DNA from: JADLHS01 sp964539515 | GTDB taxonomy: Bacteria; Verrucomicrobiota; Verrucomicrobiia; Limisphaerales; JADLHS01 | Assembly (NCBI GenBank): GCA_964539515.1 | Contig: CAZIJO010000004.1 | Location: 21,573-85,572 of the forward strand | Direction of reading: 5' to 3' | Length of the DNA: 64,000 bases | In this document: positions 63,037 through 64,000 of the stretch, in pieces | Layout: each line of letters starts with the position of its first letter | How positions within the stretch are numbered: position 1 is the first letter of the stretch | Translations under genes and position numbers: made by a program | Notes under the pieces: generated by a model | The model's database searches: none | What the model was told of the DNA's origin: nothing | Seen by the model: only the letters and a program-made list of their open reading frames with translations

Positions 63037-63774
63037 ATGACCGGCTCAATTAAGACCTTTCTCGTCCTCGGATGGATTGCAGTCGGGGGCGCAGGTTGTT
63101 CCCAGCCTCATGCACCAGTGGCGCATGCCAACCTGCTGCCCCCGCTGCGTCCCTATGTGGCGGAGGTTGCGCAGGAGTTGAAGGCCGTACCGGCGGAGCG
63201 AAAGATTGTTCTGGCGAAGATCGCCGCAACCATCGCCGCCCGACTGGAGACGGGCGCGGACGCAAACCTGACGTTCATTTGCACGCACAATTCGCGACGC
63301 AGCCACATGTCGCAAATTTGGGCCCAAACCGCCGCCTACTACTATGGCCTTAACCGGGTTCATGCTTATTCCGGCGGCACGGAGGTAACCGCCTGTAATT
63401 GCCGGACGGTGACTGCCATGCGCCGGGTGGGATTTGATATCCAGGATGCCACCACGGGCGACAACCCGCTCTACTTGGTCCGGTATGCGGATGACCGGCC
63501 ACCGATCCGTGCGTATTCCAAGCTTTACAATGCAGACGCCAATCCGAAGCATGATTTCATCGCGTTGATGACCTGCAGCGCGGCCGACCGGTCCTGTCCG
63601 GAAGTCAAGGGGGCCATCGCCCGGTATGCGATTCACTATGCAGACCCGCGGCTTTGCGATGACACGCCGACCGAGACCACGGCCTACAATGAGCGCTGCC
63701 GGGAAATCGCCCGGGAGATGTTCTACATCCTCTCGGAAGTTCGTCGGCTGACGGATGGGACGACACAGCGTTGA
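63037..63774 (+). CDS. Lipid-anchored low-molecular-weight phosphatase/ArsC-like protein
   Basis: 245 aa. Lipobox GGAGC puts the protein on the outer face of a membrane (Cys21). The catalytic P-loop of low-molecular-weight protein tyrosine phosphatases and thioredoxin-type arsenate reductases is present as C82-T-H-N-S-R-R88-S, and YSGGTEVTACNCRTVTAMRRVGFDI is the conserved following region; an Asp is available in HYADPRLCDD for the general acid. Known: relatives are cytoplasmic phosphatases or arsenate reductases; a version with THNSRRSH is widespread but untested. Starts 4 nt after the fusion gene, so co-translated. An exported member is unusual. Confidence 0.82.
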   Translation: MTGSIKTFLVLGWIAVGGAGCSQPHAPVAHANLLPPLRPYVAEVAQELKAVPAERKIVLAKIAATIAARLETGADANLTFICTHNSRRSHMSQIWAQTAAYYYGLNRVHAYSGGTEVTACNCRTVTAMRRVGFDIQDATTGDNPLYLVRYADDRPPIRAYSKLYNADANPKHDFIALMTCSAADRSCPEVKGAIARYAIHYADPRLCDDTPTETTAYNERCREIAREMFYILSEVRRLTDGTTQR

Positions 63775-64000
63775 GGGAATTCGAAGCAGGCCGGTCCTGA
63801 TATAGAGTGGGAGAATGTAAACCAATCGGCACTGAGCAGAAATGCCGCGACGAACCTTTCCGCCGGGAGCCAAGGCCAAGGAAAGCGCCACGCCCGACTG
63901 CCTCCCGCCACCGCGATCTTGGCGCCGCTCATAGGCGCCGCCCAAGCCTAATGCCTTTCGGAAAATGGACAGGCCAGCGCTCAGACGATGCGGACAACGA
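63775..64000. other. Region downstream of the cassette, to the window edge
   Basis: About 230 bp with no gene, repeat or clear terminator seen. Long antisense frames over the phosphatase-like gene extend into it and are shadows. The cassette might continue beyond the window. Confidence 0.4.

Noticed and set aside
63046..63945. Antisense open frame over the phosphatase-like gene
   Set aside because: Shadow of a gene with a clear P-loop and lipobox.

Overview
The window looks like a draft or metagenome-assembled contig (three 10-N gaps) from a GC-rich, Gram-negative Verrucomicrobiota bacterium, most likely of the Limisphaerales/Pedosphaerales (old subdivision 3) type. I infer this from gene content only: an H-X9-DG pseudopilin, a DUF1080 protein, three S1-type sulfatases, four Gfo/Idh/MocA oxidoreductases (all with Tat-type twin-arginine leaders), a PmoA-like (DUF6807) protein, a PEP-CTERM protein, a TIGR03790 protein, an ECF sigma with FecR partner, and KdsB (so LPS is made). 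No phage, plasmid, CRISPR or rRNA is visible. One tRNA-Thr(TGT) is present.

Layout. 1-5.7 kb: pseudopilin fragment, DUF1080 protein, SulP transporter, aldo/keto reductase, PEP-CTERM protein. 5.9-11.6 kb: minus-strand sulfatase island with a PIG-L deacetylase. 12-17.3 kb: acyltransferase, SDR, large cytochrome c protein. 17.6-20.9 kb: ECF sigma overlapping by 4 nt a FecR-PDZ-TPR membrane protein. 21.4-26.7 kb: secreted propeller proteins, ceramidase-like protein, Uma2 nuclease. 27.9-42 kb: carbohydrate catabolic region (Gfo/Idh/MocA x3, PmoA-like, sugar isomerase, MFS, ThuA, six-hairpin glycosidase-like, DUF3748, sodium:solute symporter). 42-44.6 kb: DHS-like protein, KdsB, DUF1349. 44.8-49.6 kb: divergent sialidase-like paralogues, LamG and other secreted proteins. 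49.6-58.2 kb: YCII-like protein, fourth Gfo/Idh/MocA, esterase, RecN, PhnP-like hydrolase, TIGR03790. 58.4-59.6 kb: tRNA-Thr and decayed ADP-ribosylglycohydrolases. 59.8-63.8 kb: a compact three-gene envelope cassette (cysteine-rich lipoprotein, PhnD-like/PQQ-propeller fusion, lipid-anchored low-molecular-weight phosphatase/ArsC-like protein).

How the genes work together. Sulfatases, esterase, glycosidase-like and sialidase-like proteins would strip sulfated or acylated glycans outside the cytoplasm. The symporters import sugars, and the oxidoreductases, DUF1080 protein, sugar isomerase and ThuA would process oxidised (3-keto type) sugars. This is inference from families.

Two things stand out. 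First, the 59.8-63.8 kb cassette, whose members suggest an uncharacterised envelope oxyanion or redox function. Second, an unusually rich set of short palindromic elements: a REP-like family lying inside two reading frames, a nested-palindrome element flanked by a duplicated gene tail, two further elements with terminal inverted repeats, and heptamer repeats inside a FecR domain, together with several duplicated gene fragments next to intact genes.
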